A stretch of DNA of 64,000 bases from Kosakonia sp. H02 (GTDB taxonomy: Bacteria > Pseudomonadota > Gammaproteobacteria > Enterobacterales > Enterobacteriaceae), in contig CP131915.1 in assembly GCA_030704225.1 (NCBI GenBank), positions 3,844,001 to 3,908,000 of the forward strand, written 5' to 3'. The translations under genes and the position numbers were made by a program. The notes below the pieces were generated by a model. It ran no database searches and was not told the origin of the DNA. It saw only the letters and a list, made by a program, of their open reading frames with translations. Each line of letters begins with the position of its first letter. Position 1 is the first letter of the stretch. Shown here in pieces: positions 15,239 through 24,050 of the stretch.

Positions 15239-16105
15239 TCACCGGAACTCAGCTTGCCCGGCGATGGTTTGTGCTAGCGGCGAGAGGTTGACGCCTCGCG
15301 CGACAAAACCGTGCAGCCATTCCGGGGCTTGCTCAAGCACCTGACGAGCGGCGGATTCGGTGTCAAATTCGGCAAAGACACAGGCTCCTGTGCCAGTCAG
15401 GCGCGACGGCGCGTATTCTAACAGCCAGGAAAGCGCGGCATCAACCTTACGAAAACGTTTTCTTGCGATAACCTCGCAATCGTTGCCGAATTCACATTTC
15501 AGTAACGTCTCAATTGACCTGACGGGGGTATTTCTTGGTAGTTCAGGATCATTAAAGATAACCGGAGTGGGAATGCTGACACCCGGATGCGCCACCAGAT
15601 ACCACTTTTCGGGCGGATTTACTGGCGTCAATATCTCGCCTACGCCCTCGGCAAACGCGGCATGACCGCGCACAAACACCGGCACATCGGCACCGAGCGT
15701 CAGACCCAGCGCCGCCAGTTCATCAACACTCAGCCCGCACTGCCACAGATGGTTGAGCGCAACCAGCACCGTCGCCGCATTTGACGAGCCGCCGCCCAGA
15801 CCGCCGCCCATCGGCAGGCGTTTTTCAATGGCAATGTCCGCGCCGCTGCCTACGGTTAAGCGCCCGGTTTCCCCGGCGCGTTTCATCAGCAACCGCGCCG
15901 CGCGCACGATAAGGTTCTCTTCATCAGGCACGCCAGCAACCGGCGTCAACAGGCAAATGTTGCCATCGCTGCGCGGTTCAATCGTCAGCGTATCACCGTA
16001 GTCAAGGAACTGAAAAAGCGTTTGCAGCGTGTGGTAACCATCCGCACGCTGGCCGGTAATGTATAAAAACAGATTGAGTTTCGCCGGAGCAGGCCACTTC
16101 ATCAT
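15239..16105 (-). CDS. ispE: 4-diphosphocytidyl-2-C-methyl-D-erythritol kinase
   Basis: A 288-residue GHMP kinase of the MEP isoprenoid pathway. The ATP-binding glycine loop 'LPMGGGLGGGSSNAATV' and the substrate-side 'PAPAKLNLFLYITGQRADGYH' are clear. The C-terminus ('LSPLAQTIAGQAEFR') differs slightly from E. coli, adding about five residues. The ATG overlaps the lolB stop by four bases (ATGA), showing translational coupling. Confidence 0.96.
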   Translation of the reverse strand: MMKWPAPAKLNLFLYITGQRADGYHTLQTLFQFLDYGDTLTIEPRSDGNICLLTPVAGVPDEENLIVRAARLLMKRAGETGRLTVGSGADIAIEKRLPMGGGLGGGSSNAATVLVALNHLWQCGLSVDELAALGLTLGADVPVFVRGHAAFAEGVGEILTPVNPPEKWYLVAHPGVSIPTPVIFNDPELPRNTPVRSIETLLKCEFGNDCEVIARKRFRKVDAALSWLLEYAPSRLTGTGACVFAEFDTESAARQVLEQAPEWLHGFVARGVNLSPLAQTIAGQAEFR

Positions 16106-16725
16106 TTGACGATCCAGTTATCCATCTTCAGCTTGATGCGCTGCTGACCGTCGTTGAGCTCCATATTGGCGGGCATGGCGGGCTGGGTTTTCGTGTCGTA
16201 GCCGCCATAAACCACTTTCCAGTTTTTCCCGCCCTGGCTGTAGTTCAACTGGCTCAGGCGGTACTGGTCATCAAGTTTATAGTCGGTGGCATCACCCGGC
16301 AGGCCGAGGATCCACTGGCGCAGGCTGTTAAGCGGGATAGGCATGCCGGTCAGCTTACCGATCATCTCTTCGGCATCGTCAGCGGTGTAGCGTTTGCCTT
16401 TGTTATCGACCAGTTGCACGTTACCCGGCTGCGCGTTCAGCTCAAGCTCGGTGCTGCCCAGCGGGTTGGTGAGCAGTAAACGGTAGCGATCCTGGCCGGT
16501 TTGTTGCCAGAAAAAGCGGGCATAGACTTTTTGTTCATCGGAAATATAAGCAAAGGCACCACGGGTTTGATACTGGTTCAAATCGCGTACTTGCTGCTGG
16601 TGCTGACGCCATTGCGGTGAGTCGGGGCTTTGACCCGGACCTTTCGGCGCGTTAAGCGTACAGGCGGTCAGAACGAGGCTTGCCAGCGGTAGCAGGCGAA
16701 TGAAGCGGGAATCCGGCATAATCAT
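16102..16725 (-). CDS. lolB: Outer-membrane lipoprotein receptor LolB
   Basis: A 207-residue lipoprotein that accepts lipoproteins from LolA and inserts them into the outer membrane. The signal peptide with lipobox 'LVLTAC' (Cys22) is followed by 'KGPGQSPDSPQWRQHQQQV', closely matching E. coli LolB. The start gives the same 207-residue length. It is first of the lolB-ispE pair, divergent from hemA. Confidence 0.95.
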   Translation of the reverse strand: MIMPDSRFIRLLPLASLVLTACTLNAPKGPGQSPDSPQWRQHQQQVRDLNQYQTRGAFAYISDEQKVYARFFWQQTGQDRYRLLLTNPLGSTELELNAQPGNVQLVDNKGKRYTADDAEEMIGKLTGMPIPLNSLRQWILGLPGDATDYKLDDQYRLSQLNYSQGGKNWKVVYGGYDTKTQPAMPANMELNDGQQRIKLKMDNWIVK

Positions 16726-16926
16726 AACGATGACAAATCCTTGTAAGAGTTTGCAGTGGTTAAACGTAATGCTAGCGCCGCACAGAAAGAGCGTCTACGT
16801 TCAAGTTGTCTTAAATCATTAAATTACCAATTACTCCGAAAGGATAGTCTCTCTTTTATTGACTACGCTCATCCTGTATGATGCGTGCAGTCTAACCTTA
16901 TCAACGTTGGTACTATTCCCGCGCCC

Positions 16927-18183
16927 ATGACCCTTTTAGCTCTCGGCATCAACCATAAAACGGCACCTGTTTCGTTGCGAGAACGCATTGCATTTTCGCC
17001 GGAAACGCTTGATCAGGCGCTGGAAAGCCTGCTCTCACAGCCGATGGTGCAGGGTGGCGTGGTGCTGTCGACCTGTAACCGTACCGAACTCTATCTGAGC
17101 GTCGAGGAGCGGGACAATCTTCAGGAAGCGCTGGTGCGCTGGCTATGTGATTACCATCATTTGCGTGAGGACGAGGTCCGCCAGAGCCTTTACTGGCACC
17201 AGGATAACGACGCCGTCAGCCATTTAATGCGCGTGGCGAGCGGTCTGGATTCGCTGGTGCTTGGCGAGCCGCAAATCCTGGGCCAGGTAAAAAAAGCCTT
17301 TGCTGATTCTCAGCGCGGACACGATAACGCCAGCGAACTGGAGCGCATGTTCCAGAAATCCTTCTCCGTTGCCAAGCGCGTGCGTACGGAAACGGATATC
17401 GGTGCCAGCGCAGTCTCTGTCGCCTTTGCCGCCTGTACGCTGGCGCGCCAAATCTTCGAATCTCTCTCTTCGGTAACCGTGCTGCTGGTCGGCGCGGGGG
17501 AAACCATTGAACTGGTGGCCCGCCATCTGCGCGAACACAAAGTGCAGAAGATGATCATCGCCAACCGTACGCGCGAGCGTGCGCAGGTGCTGGCCGATGA
17601 AGTTGGCGCGGAAGTTATCTCCCTGAGTGATATTGATGAGCGCCTGAAAGACGCCGATATCGTTATTAGCTCAACCGCCAGCCCGCTGCCGATTATCGGC
17701 AAAGGGATGATGGAGCGGGCAATGAAAGCGCGGCGTAACCAGCCGATGCTGCTGGTGGATATCGCCGTTCCGCGCGATGTTGAGCCGGAGGTGGGTAAAA
17801 TCGCCAATGCCTATTTGTACAGCGTGGACGATTTGCAAAGCATCATTCAGCACAATCTGGCGCAGCGTAAAGCTGCGGCAGTGCAGGCAGAAACCATTGT
17901 CGCCCAGGAAACCAGTGAATTTATGGCCTGGCTGCGCGCGCAAAGCGCCAGCGAGACTATTCGTGAGTATCGCAGCCAGTCAGAAATCGTTCGCAACGAG
18001 CTGACGGCGAAAGCGCTTGCCGCGCTGGAGCAGGGCGGCGATCCGCAAGCCATTATGCAAGACCTGGCGTGGAAGCTCACCAACCGTTTGATTCACGCCC
18101 CTACCAAATCTCTTCAGCAGGCCGCCCGTGACGGGGACGACGATCGCCTGCATATTCTGCGCAACAGCCTCGGGCTGGATTAG
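16927..18183 (+). CDS. hemA: Glutamyl-tRNA reductase
   Basis: A 418-residue enzyme that reduces Glu-tRNA to glutamate-1-semialdehyde, the first step of tetrapyrrole synthesis. The ATG at 16927 ('MTLLALGINHKTAPVSLRER') gives the E. coli length; an upstream frame extension from 16885 has no RBS. Catalytic Cys50 lies in 'VLSTCNRTELY', and the NADPH-binding region is in 'VLLVGAGETIELVARHL'. It leads the hemA-prfA-prmC operon. The N-terminus keeps the residues next to the Met that serve as a regulated degradation signal in E. coli and Salmonella. Confidence 0.97.
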   Translation: MTLLALGINHKTAPVSLRERIAFSPETLDQALESLLSQPMVQGGVVLSTCNRTELYLSVEERDNLQEALVRWLCDYHHLREDEVRQSLYWHQDNDAVSHLMRVASGLDSLVLGEPQILGQVKKAFADSQRGHDNASELERMFQKSFSVAKRVRTETDIGASAVSVAFAACTLARQIFESLSSVTVLLVGAGETIELVARHLREHKVQKMIIANRTRERAQVLADEVGAEVISLSDIDERLKDADIVISSTASPLPIIGKGMMERAMKARRNQPMLLVDIAVPRDVEPEVGKIANAYLYSVDDLQSIIQHNLAQRKAAAVQAETIVAQETSEFMAWLRAQSASETIREYRSQSEIVRNELTAKALAALEQGGDPQAIMQDLAWKLTNRLIHAPTKSLQQAARDGDDDRLHILRNSLGLD

Positions 18184-18222
18184 CACAACACACTCTTATT
18201 CTTAAAAGGTGCACTTACGCCT

Positions 18223-19305
18223 ATGAAGCCTTCTATTGTTGCCAAACTGGAAGCCCTGCATGAACGCCATGAAGAAGTTCAGGCGCTGCTGGGTGATGCG
18301 CAAACTATTGCCGATCAGGACCGTTTTCGCGCCCTGTCGCGTGAATATGCGCAACTGAGCGACGTATCCCGCTGTTTTACTGACTGGCAACAGATTCAGG
18401 ATGATATCGAAACCGCGCAGATGATGCTCGATGACCCGGAAATGCGCGAAATGGCGCAGGACGAACTGCGTGACGCGAAAGAAAAGGGCGAGCGGCTTGA
18501 ACAGCAATTGCAGGTGCTGCTGCTGCCCAAAGATCCCGATGACGAGCGCAATGCGTTTGTCGAAGTCCGTGCCGGAACCGGCGGGGATGAAGCCGCACTG
18601 TTTGCCGGCGATCTGTTCCGTATGTACAGCCGTTATGCCGAGTCTCGTCGCTGGCGCGTGGAAATCATGAGCGCCAATGAAGGCGAGCATGGCGGTTATA
18701 AAGAAGTGATTGCCAAAATCAGCGGTGACGGTGTGTATGGTCGGCTGAAATTTGAATCCGGCGGCCACCGCGTGCAGCGCGTACCGGCCACGGAATCGCA
18801 GGGGCGTATTCATACTTCTGCCTGTACCGTGGCGGTGATGCCGGAGATACCAGAAGCGGAATTGCCGGAGATAAGCCCGGCGGATCTGCGTATCGATACG
18901 TTCCGCTCGTCTGGCGCGGGTGGTCAGCACGTTAACACCACCGATTCCGCTATTCGTATTACCCACTTGCCAACCGGCATTGTGGTGGAGTGCCAGGACG
19001 AACGCTCACAGCACAAAAACAAAGCCAAAGCGCTGGCGGTGCTCGGTTCACGTATTCGCGCGGCAGAGATGGCGAAACGCCAGCAGGCAGAAGCATCAAC
19101 CCGTCGTAACCTGCTTGGCAGCGGCGATCGCAGCGACCGCAACCGCACCTACAACTTCCCGCAGGGGCGCGTCACCGATCACCGCATTAACCTGACACTC
19201 TATCGCCTGGACGAGGTGATGGAAGGCAAACTCGATATGCTAATCGAACCGATTGTGCAGGAATACCAGGCCGACCAACTGGCGGCACTCTCCGAGCAGG
19301 ACTAA
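18223..19305 (+). CDS. prfA: Peptide chain release factor 1
   Basis: A 360-residue class I release factor reading UAA and UAG. The anticodon tripeptide PAT lies in 'RVPATESQGRIHTSA', and the GGQ catalytic motif in 'SSGAGGQHVNTTDSA'; its Gln is methylated by the next gene's product. Length equals E. coli RF1. It lies 39 nt after hemA and overlaps the prmC start. Confidence 0.98.
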   Translation: MKPSIVAKLEALHERHEEVQALLGDAQTIADQDRFRALSREYAQLSDVSRCFTDWQQIQDDIETAQMMLDDPEMREMAQDELRDAKEKGERLEQQLQVLLLPKDPDDERNAFVEVRAGTGGDEAALFAGDLFRMYSRYAESRRWRVEIMSANEGEHGGYKEVIAKISGDGVYGRLKFESGGHRVQRVPATESQGRIHTSACTVAVMPEIPEAELPEISPADLRIDTFRSSGAGGQHVNTTDSAIRITHLPTGIVVECQDERSQHKNKAKALAVLGSRIRAAEMAKRQQAEASTRRNLLGSGDRSDRNRTYNFPQGRVTDHRINLTLYRLDEVMEGKLDMLIEPIVQEYQADQLAALSEQD

Positions 19306-20135
19306 TGGATTATCAACAGTGGTTGCGCGAGGCGATAAGCCAGTTACAGGCGAGCGATAGCCCGCGCCGTGACGCGGAGATCCTGCTCGGTTTTGTGACC
19401 GGCAAAGCGCGGACCTTTCTTCTCGCCTTTGGTGAAACACCGCTTACGGCGGATCAGCAGCAACAGCTGGCAACATTGCTGGCCCGGCGCGTGCGCGGCG
19501 AGCCGGTCGCGCACCTGGTCGGCGAGCGGGAGTTCTGGTCGCTGCCGCTGTTTGTTTCTCCGGCCACGCTTATCCCGCGCCCGGACACCGAGTGTCTGGT
19601 TGAGCAGGCGCTCGCCCGTCTTCCCGCCTCGCCGTGCCGCATTCTGGATTTGGGCACCGGCACCGGGGCAATTGCGCTGGCTCTGGCGAGTGAACGCCCG
19701 GACTGCCACGTCACCGCTGTTGATCTGATCCCTGAAGCGGTTGCGCTGGCGCAGCGCAATGCCGCGCATCTGGGCATCACGAATGTTGAAATCCGGCAAA
19801 GCAGCTGGTTCAGCGCCCTCGATGGGCAGCAATTCTCGCTGGTTGTCAGCAATCCTCCCTATATTGATGAGCAAGATCCCCACCTGGCGCAGGGCGATGT
19901 ACGCTTTGAGCCATTAAGTGCGCTGGTGGCGGCTGAAAACGGGCTTGCGGATCTGCACACCATCATTGCTAACGCGCCCCGTTATTTGCAGCCACAGGGT
20001 TGGTTGCTGCTGGAACATGGCTGGCAGCAGGGCGCGGCGGTGCGGGAGATTTTCGCCCGCTATGGCTGGCAGAACGTGGAAACCTGCCGGGATTATGGTG
20101 ATAACGAACGCCTGACGCTGGGACAGCGACCTTAA
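19305..20135 (+). CDS. prmC: Release factor glutamine methyltransferase
   Basis: A 276-residue SAM-dependent methyltransferase that N5-methylates the Gln of the GGQ motif of RF1 and RF2. The SAM-binding 'ILDLGTGTGAIALALA' and catalytic 'VVSNPPYIDEQD' motifs are present. Stop and start overlap in TAATG with prfA, indicating translational coupling to its substrate gene. Confidence 0.97.
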   Translation: MDYQQWLREAISQLQASDSPRRDAEILLGFVTGKARTFLLAFGETPLTADQQQQLATLLARRVRGEPVAHLVGEREFWSLPLFVSPATLIPRPDTECLVEQALARLPASPCRILDLGTGTGAIALALASERPDCHVTAVDLIPEAVALAQRNAAHLGITNVEIRQSSWFSALDGQQFSLVVSNPPYIDEQDPHLAQGDVRFEPLSALVAAENGLADLHTIIANAPRYLQPQGWLLLEHGWQQGAAVREIFARYGWQNVETCRDYGDNERLTLGQRP

Positions 20136-20150
20136 CCGGAGCTACACGGA

Positions 20151-20543
20151 ATGCGTGCATTTAACGTCCTGATTATTCTGCATTTGACCTCGGTAGCGCT
20201 GACCATTAGCCTGTTCGTTTTACGTTACTGGTGGCGCTGGACAGAGAACCCCCGCTTTAACGCGCGCTGGGTGCGGGTGGTCCCGCATATGGTGGATAGC
20301 GTGTTGCTGCTCAGCGGCGCGGGGTTGATGTGGGTGACGGGTTATTTACCTTTGACTTCGAAAGGCGCATGGCTGACTGAGAAGCTGTTTGGCGTTATCA
20401 TCTACATCGTTTTGGGTTTTATTGCGCTGGGGCGACATCGCCCGCGCAGCCAGCAAATCGGTTTTATCGCCTTTCTGCTGGGGCTGGTGGTGCTGTACAT
20501 CATCATTAAACTCGCCGCCACAAAAGTACCGATACTGGGGTAA
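20151..20543 (+). CDS. sirB2: SirB2 family membrane protein
   Basis: A 130-residue protein with four hydrophobic segments ('IILHLTSVALTISLFVLRYW', 'VDSVLLLSGAGLMWVTGYL', 'LFGVIIYIVLGFIALG', 'GFIAFLLGLVVLYIIIKLA'). It matches E. coli YchQ/SirB2 in size and place. The function is not established. It sits 15 nt after prmC and three bases before sirB1. Confidence 0.9.
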   Translation: MRAFNVLIILHLTSVALTISLFVLRYWWRWTENPRFNARWVRVVPHMVDSVLLLSGAGLMWVTGYLPLTSKGAWLTEKLFGVIIYIVLGFIALGRHRPRSQQIGFIAFLLGLVVLYIIIKLAATKVPILG

Positions 20544-20546
20544 GAC

Positions 20547-21356
20547 ATGAGGTCGTTAGCTGATTTCGAATTTAACAACGCGCCATTATGCGACGGGATG
20601 ATCCTTGTTTCCGAGCTGATCCGCGATGATTTTCCTTCACAGTATGTGCAAGATGAACTGGAGCGCTTGCTCAGCCTGGCGCGTGAGGAAATCAGTCAGG
20701 CAAAGCCTCAGGACTGGCAACTGGAAAAACTTGTTGAGCTTTTTTATGGCGAATGGGGTTTTAAAGATACCCGCGGTATCTACCGTTTATCCGATGCGCT
20801 GTGGCTCGATAAAGTGTTGCAAAACCGCCAGGGCAGCGCGGTGTCGCTGGGTGCCATTTTACTGTGGGTTGCCGGGCGGCTGGATATTCCCCTGACGCCG
20901 GTTATTTTCCCGACGCAGCTTATTCTGCGCGCCGAATGGCTGGACGGTGGAATGTGGCTGATTAACCCGTTTAACGGCGACACGCTGGATGAACACACGC
21001 TAGAAGTTTGGCTGAAAGGCAATATTAGCCCGGTGGCCGAGCTATTTAATGAAGACCTTGATGAAGCCGACAATGCTGAAGTGATCCGCAAACTGCTGGA
21101 TACGTTAAAGTCGGCATTAATGGAAGAGCAGCAGATGGAGCTGGCGTTGCGCGCCAGTGAAGCATTATTGCAGTTCAACCCGGAAGACCCGTATGAGATC
21201 CGCGATCGTGGGCTTATCTACGCTCAGCTCGATTGCGACCATGTGGCGCTGCATGATTTAAGCTATTTTGTTGAGCAGTGCCCTGAGGATCCAATTAGCG
21301 AGATGATCCGCGCGCAAATCAACACGATTTCCCATAAACAGATTACCCTGCATTAA
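20547..21356 (+). CDS. sirB1: SirB1 family protein (transglutaminase-like/TPR)
   Basis: A 269-residue soluble protein, the E. coli YchA/SirB1 counterpart. The N-terminal half holds a transglutaminase-like segment ('YGEWGFKDTRGIYRLSDALW', 'RQGSAVSLGAILLWVAG' region). The C-terminal half, from about residue 190, looks like TPR-type helices ('ALRASEALLQFNPEDPYEIR'). No biochemical role is established. It is the penultimate gene of the hemA-kdsA cluster. Confidence 0.9.
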   Translation: MRSLADFEFNNAPLCDGMILVSELIRDDFPSQYVQDELERLLSLAREEISQAKPQDWQLEKLVELFYGEWGFKDTRGIYRLSDALWLDKVLQNRQGSAVSLGAILLWVAGRLDIPLTPVIFPTQLILRAEWLDGGMWLINPFNGDTLDEHTLEVWLKGNISPVAELFNEDLDEADNAEVIRKLLDTLKSALMEEQQMELALRASEALLQFNPEDPYEIRDRGLIYAQLDCDHVALHDLSYFVEQCPEDPISEMIRAQINTISHKQITLH

Positions 21357-21382
21357 GCATTCACACTCGATAAGGCGATTTT

Positions 21383-22237
21383 ATGAAACAAAAAGTGGTC
21401 AGCATTGGCGACATTAACGTCGCGAACGATCTGCCGTTTGTACTGTTTGGTGGTATGAACGTGCTGGAATCCCGCGATTTAGCAATGCGCATTTGCGAAC
21501 ACTACGTCACCGTAACCCAGAAACTGGGCATTCCGTACGTGTTCAAAGCCTCTTTTGATAAAGCCAACCGCTCTTCCATCAAGTCCTACCGTGGGCCGGG
21601 TCTGGAAGAGGGGATGAAAATCTTCCAGGAACTGAAACAGACCTTCGGCGTTAAAGTTATCACTGATGTGCACGAAGCAAGCCAGGCGCAGCCGGTTGCC
21701 GACGTGGTTGATGTGATCCAGCTTCCGGCGTTCCTTGCTCGCCAGACCGATCTGGTGGAAGCAATGGCGAAAACCGGCGCGGTCATTAACGTGAAAAAAC
21801 CGCAGTTCGTAAGCCCCGGCCAGATGGGGAATATCGTCGATAAATTTATTGAAGGCGGTAACGATAAAGTGATCCTGTGCGACCGTGGCGCTAACTTCGG
21901 TTATGACAACCTGGTTGTGGATATGCTTGGCTTTAGCGTGATGAAGAAAGTCTCCAACAACTCGCCGGTGATTTTCGATGTGACCCACGCGTTGCAGTGC
22001 CGCGACCCGTTTGGCGCAGCATCCGGCGGCCGTCGCGCTCAGGTGGCTGAACTGGCCCGTGCAGGCATGGCGACCGGTCTGGCTGGCCTGTTTATTGAAG
22101 CGCATCCGGATCCGGACAATGCCAAATGCGACGGCCCATCTGCGCTGCCGCTGGCGAAGCTGGAGCCGTTCCTCAAACAGATCAAAGCCATTGACGATCT
22201 GGTGAAAAGCTTCGACGAACTCGATACCGAGCACTAA
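21383..22237 (+). CDS. kdsA: KDO-8-phosphate synthase
   Basis: A 284-residue enzyme condensing PEP and arabinose 5-phosphate to 3-deoxy-D-manno-octulosonate 8-phosphate for LPS. Conserved segments include 'FVLFGGMNVLESRD', 'KASFDKANRSS', 'VDVIQLPAFLARQTDLV' and 'FIEAHPDPDNAKCDGPSALP'. Length equals E. coli KdsA. A strong terminator follows directly. Confidence 0.98.
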   Translation: MKQKVVSIGDINVANDLPFVLFGGMNVLESRDLAMRICEHYVTVTQKLGIPYVFKASFDKANRSSIKSYRGPGLEEGMKIFQELKQTFGVKVITDVHEASQAQPVADVVDVIQLPAFLARQTDLVEAMAKTGAVINVKKPQFVSPGQMGNIVDKFIEGGNDKVILCDRGANFGYDNLVVDMLGFSVMKKVSNNSPVIFDVTHALQCRDPFGAASGGRRAQVAELARAGMATGLAGLFIEAHPDPDNAKCDGPSALPLAKLEPFLKQIKAIDDLVKSFDELDTEH

Positions 22238-22241
22238 GAGA

Positions 22242-22265
22242 AACCCCGCGAAAGCGGGGTTTTTT
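22242..22265 (+). terminator. Terminator after kdsA
   Basis: Stem AACCCCGC / GCGGGGTT with a GAAA loop, then T5-6, starting four bases after the kdsA stop. It closes the hemA-kdsA operon. Confidence 0.9.
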
Positions 22266-22282
22266 GTACTGGGGGCAGGCCA

Positions 22283-23176
22283 TTATGAACGCGCATAATG
22301 GCTGGGCGGCTGCCCGACATACCGGCTGAACGCCACGCTGAATGTGCTGGTCGAGCCGTAGCCCACACGTTCCGCAACCTCCGCTACTGACAGTTGATCA
22401 CCATGCAGCAAATCCTTTGCGACGGCCATGCGCCAGGCAAGCAGATACTGCATCGGCGCTACCCCCACCAGGCGCGTAAAGCGCTCAAAGAATACGGAGC
22501 GCGACAGAACCGCGATTTTCGCCAACTCATCAATACTCCAGGCGTGAGCGATACGTTCATGCATCTGCTTCAGGGCACGAGCCAGGCGTTCATCCGCTAA
22601 ACCGCGCAACAGCCCGGGCGGGGCGCTTCCGGCTGCGGCCGAGCGCATGGCCTCCACCAGCAGCAATTCTGGCAGTCTGGACAACATAAACTCGCTGCCT
22701 GGCTTCTGCTCTGCGGATTCTTCCGCCACCATCTGCACAAGCTGCGACAAACGAAGCGAATCCCGGACGTGGACCACCCCGGGCAGCAGCGAAACCAGCA
22801 GGTCAGGTTCAGCACAATCAAACAGAAAAGCGCCGCCCATTGCGCGCATATCCGGGGAACCGCCTTGTTCACCATAACGGATCTCGCTGTGCAGGCTCGC
22901 CACTTTATTGGGATCGAGATAAACCGGGGGCGCAGGGACGAAGCTCGACAGGGTGAAAGCGGGTGTGGTGGGCAGCAGAATGAAATCGCCGGCGCGCAGA
23001 GTGACGGCTTCATGCCCGTCCACCGTAAGCTGGCAGCTTCCTTCCAGCATGATGCAGAAGCTGGGCAAACCGTATTCGAAATAGCGCACGGCCCAGTTAC
23101 CTTTGCCGCTGATGATATTGGCAAAGGCCGCCCCCGGATGGAGCAGCCGAACGACTTCTGAAAGCGGATCGCTCAT
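22283..23176 (-). CDS. AraC-family transcriptional regulator
   Basis: A 297-residue protein. The N-terminal cupin-like sensor (~20-180; 'SFCIMLEGSCQLTVDGHEAV', 'LRAGDFILLPTTPAF') is of the Cupin_6 type. The C-terminal AraC DNA-binding domain has two HTH units ('WSIDELAKIAVLSRSVFFER' and 'SVAEVAERVGYGSTSTFSVA') and ends in 'PPSHYARS'. The ATG at 23176 (MSDPLSEVV) is preferred to the frame start at 23212 because it matches the usual N-terminus of this family. It is divergent from the SDR gene across 98 bp, so it probably controls it. The pair is absent from this position in E. coli K-12. Confidence 0.87.
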   Translation of the reverse strand: MSDPLSEVVRLLHPGAAFANIISGKGNWAVRYFEYGLPSFCIMLEGSCQLTVDGHEAVTLRAGDFILLPTTPAFTLSSFVPAPPVYLDPNKVASLHSEIRYGEQGGSPDMRAMGGAFLFDCAEPDLLVSLLPGVVHVRDSLRLSQLVQMVAEESAEQKPGSEFMLSRLPELLLVEAMRSAAAGSAPPGLLRGLADERLARALKQMHERIAHAWSIDELAKIAVLSRSVFFERFTRLVGVAPMQYLLAWRMAVAKDLLHGDQLSVAEVAERVGYGSTSTFSVAFSRYVGQPPSHYARS

Positions 23177-23274
23177 TTCAGGACTCTCGCTAAATAAAAA
23201 CGGACGCTGCATTATCGGTAATCCGGTGGTGCGCGTCTATTGTACAGGCTGAACTCACACACCTGGAGCCTGCA

Positions 23275-24009
23275 ATGAAAACTGTACTGATCACCGGCTG
23301 TTCATCCGGCTATGGCCTGGAAACGGCCCGTTACTTCCTCAAACAGGGCTGGAAGGTCATCGCCACGATGCGCGAACCTCAGGAGGAATTGTTTCCTGCT
23401 TCCGTGAACCTGCGCATGTTGCCACTGGATGTGACGAAACCCGACAGCATCGCTTCTGCCCTCAATGCAGCCGGCCCGATTGACGTGCTGGTGAATAATG
23501 CCGGGATCGGCCTGTTCGGCGCGTTTGAGGACACGCCCATGTCCACCGTACGCGAAATTTTCGAGACCAACACCTTCGGCGTGATGGCGATGTGCCAGGC
23601 GGTGATCCCCCAGTTTCGGGCGCGCCGGGCGGGCACCATTGTCAACGTCACCTCAAGCGCCACGCTGGCTCCGTATCCGCTGGTCGCGGCCTACACGGCC
23701 AGCAAGAGCGCTATTGAAGGGTTTACCGCCTCACTGGAACCCGAACTGAGGCACTTTGGCGTGCGGGTCAAACTGGTGGAGCCGGGTTATGGCCCGACGA
23801 CCCGCTTTGCCGCCAATGGTCAGCAGCGTATGCAGGGATTGATCTCAGAAGCTTATGAACCTTTCGCCCGCAGTGTCTTTGCCGGTTACGAAACGTTCTC
23901 GGTATTTACTAAGGAAATTGAAGTCGCCGAAGCCGTATTCAGGGCTGCAAGCAGTGGGGAGGATCAGCTTCGTTTCCGGGCGGGAGCCGATGCGCTGGCG
24001 CTTCCCTGA
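23275..24009 (+). CDS. Short-chain dehydrogenase/reductase
   Basis: A 244-residue classical SDR. The cofactor-binding 'VLITGCSSGYGLETARYF' (TGxxxGxG), 'DVLVNNAGIGLFG' (NNAG) and the catalytic Ser plus 'YTASKSAIEGF' (YxxxK) are present. Lack of an acidic residue after the second strand, with 'ATMREPQEE' instead, suggests NADPH preference (inference). RBS GGAGCC precedes the ATG. The substrate is unknown. It pairs with the divergent AraC regulator. Confidence 0.88.
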   Translation: MKTVLITGCSSGYGLETARYFLKQGWKVIATMREPQEELFPASVNLRMLPLDVTKPDSIASALNAAGPIDVLVNNAGIGLFGAFEDTPMSTVREIFETNTFGVMAMCQAVIPQFRARRAGTIVNVTSSATLAPYPLVAAYTASKSAIEGFTASLEPELRHFGVRVKLVEPGYGPTTRFAANGQQRMQGLISEAYEPFARSVFAGYETFSVFTKEIEVAEAVFRAASSGEDQLRFRAGADALALP

Positions 24010-24050
24010 GCGGCATAACCGGAGGCGTTATTGCGCGCCTCCGGTCATCA

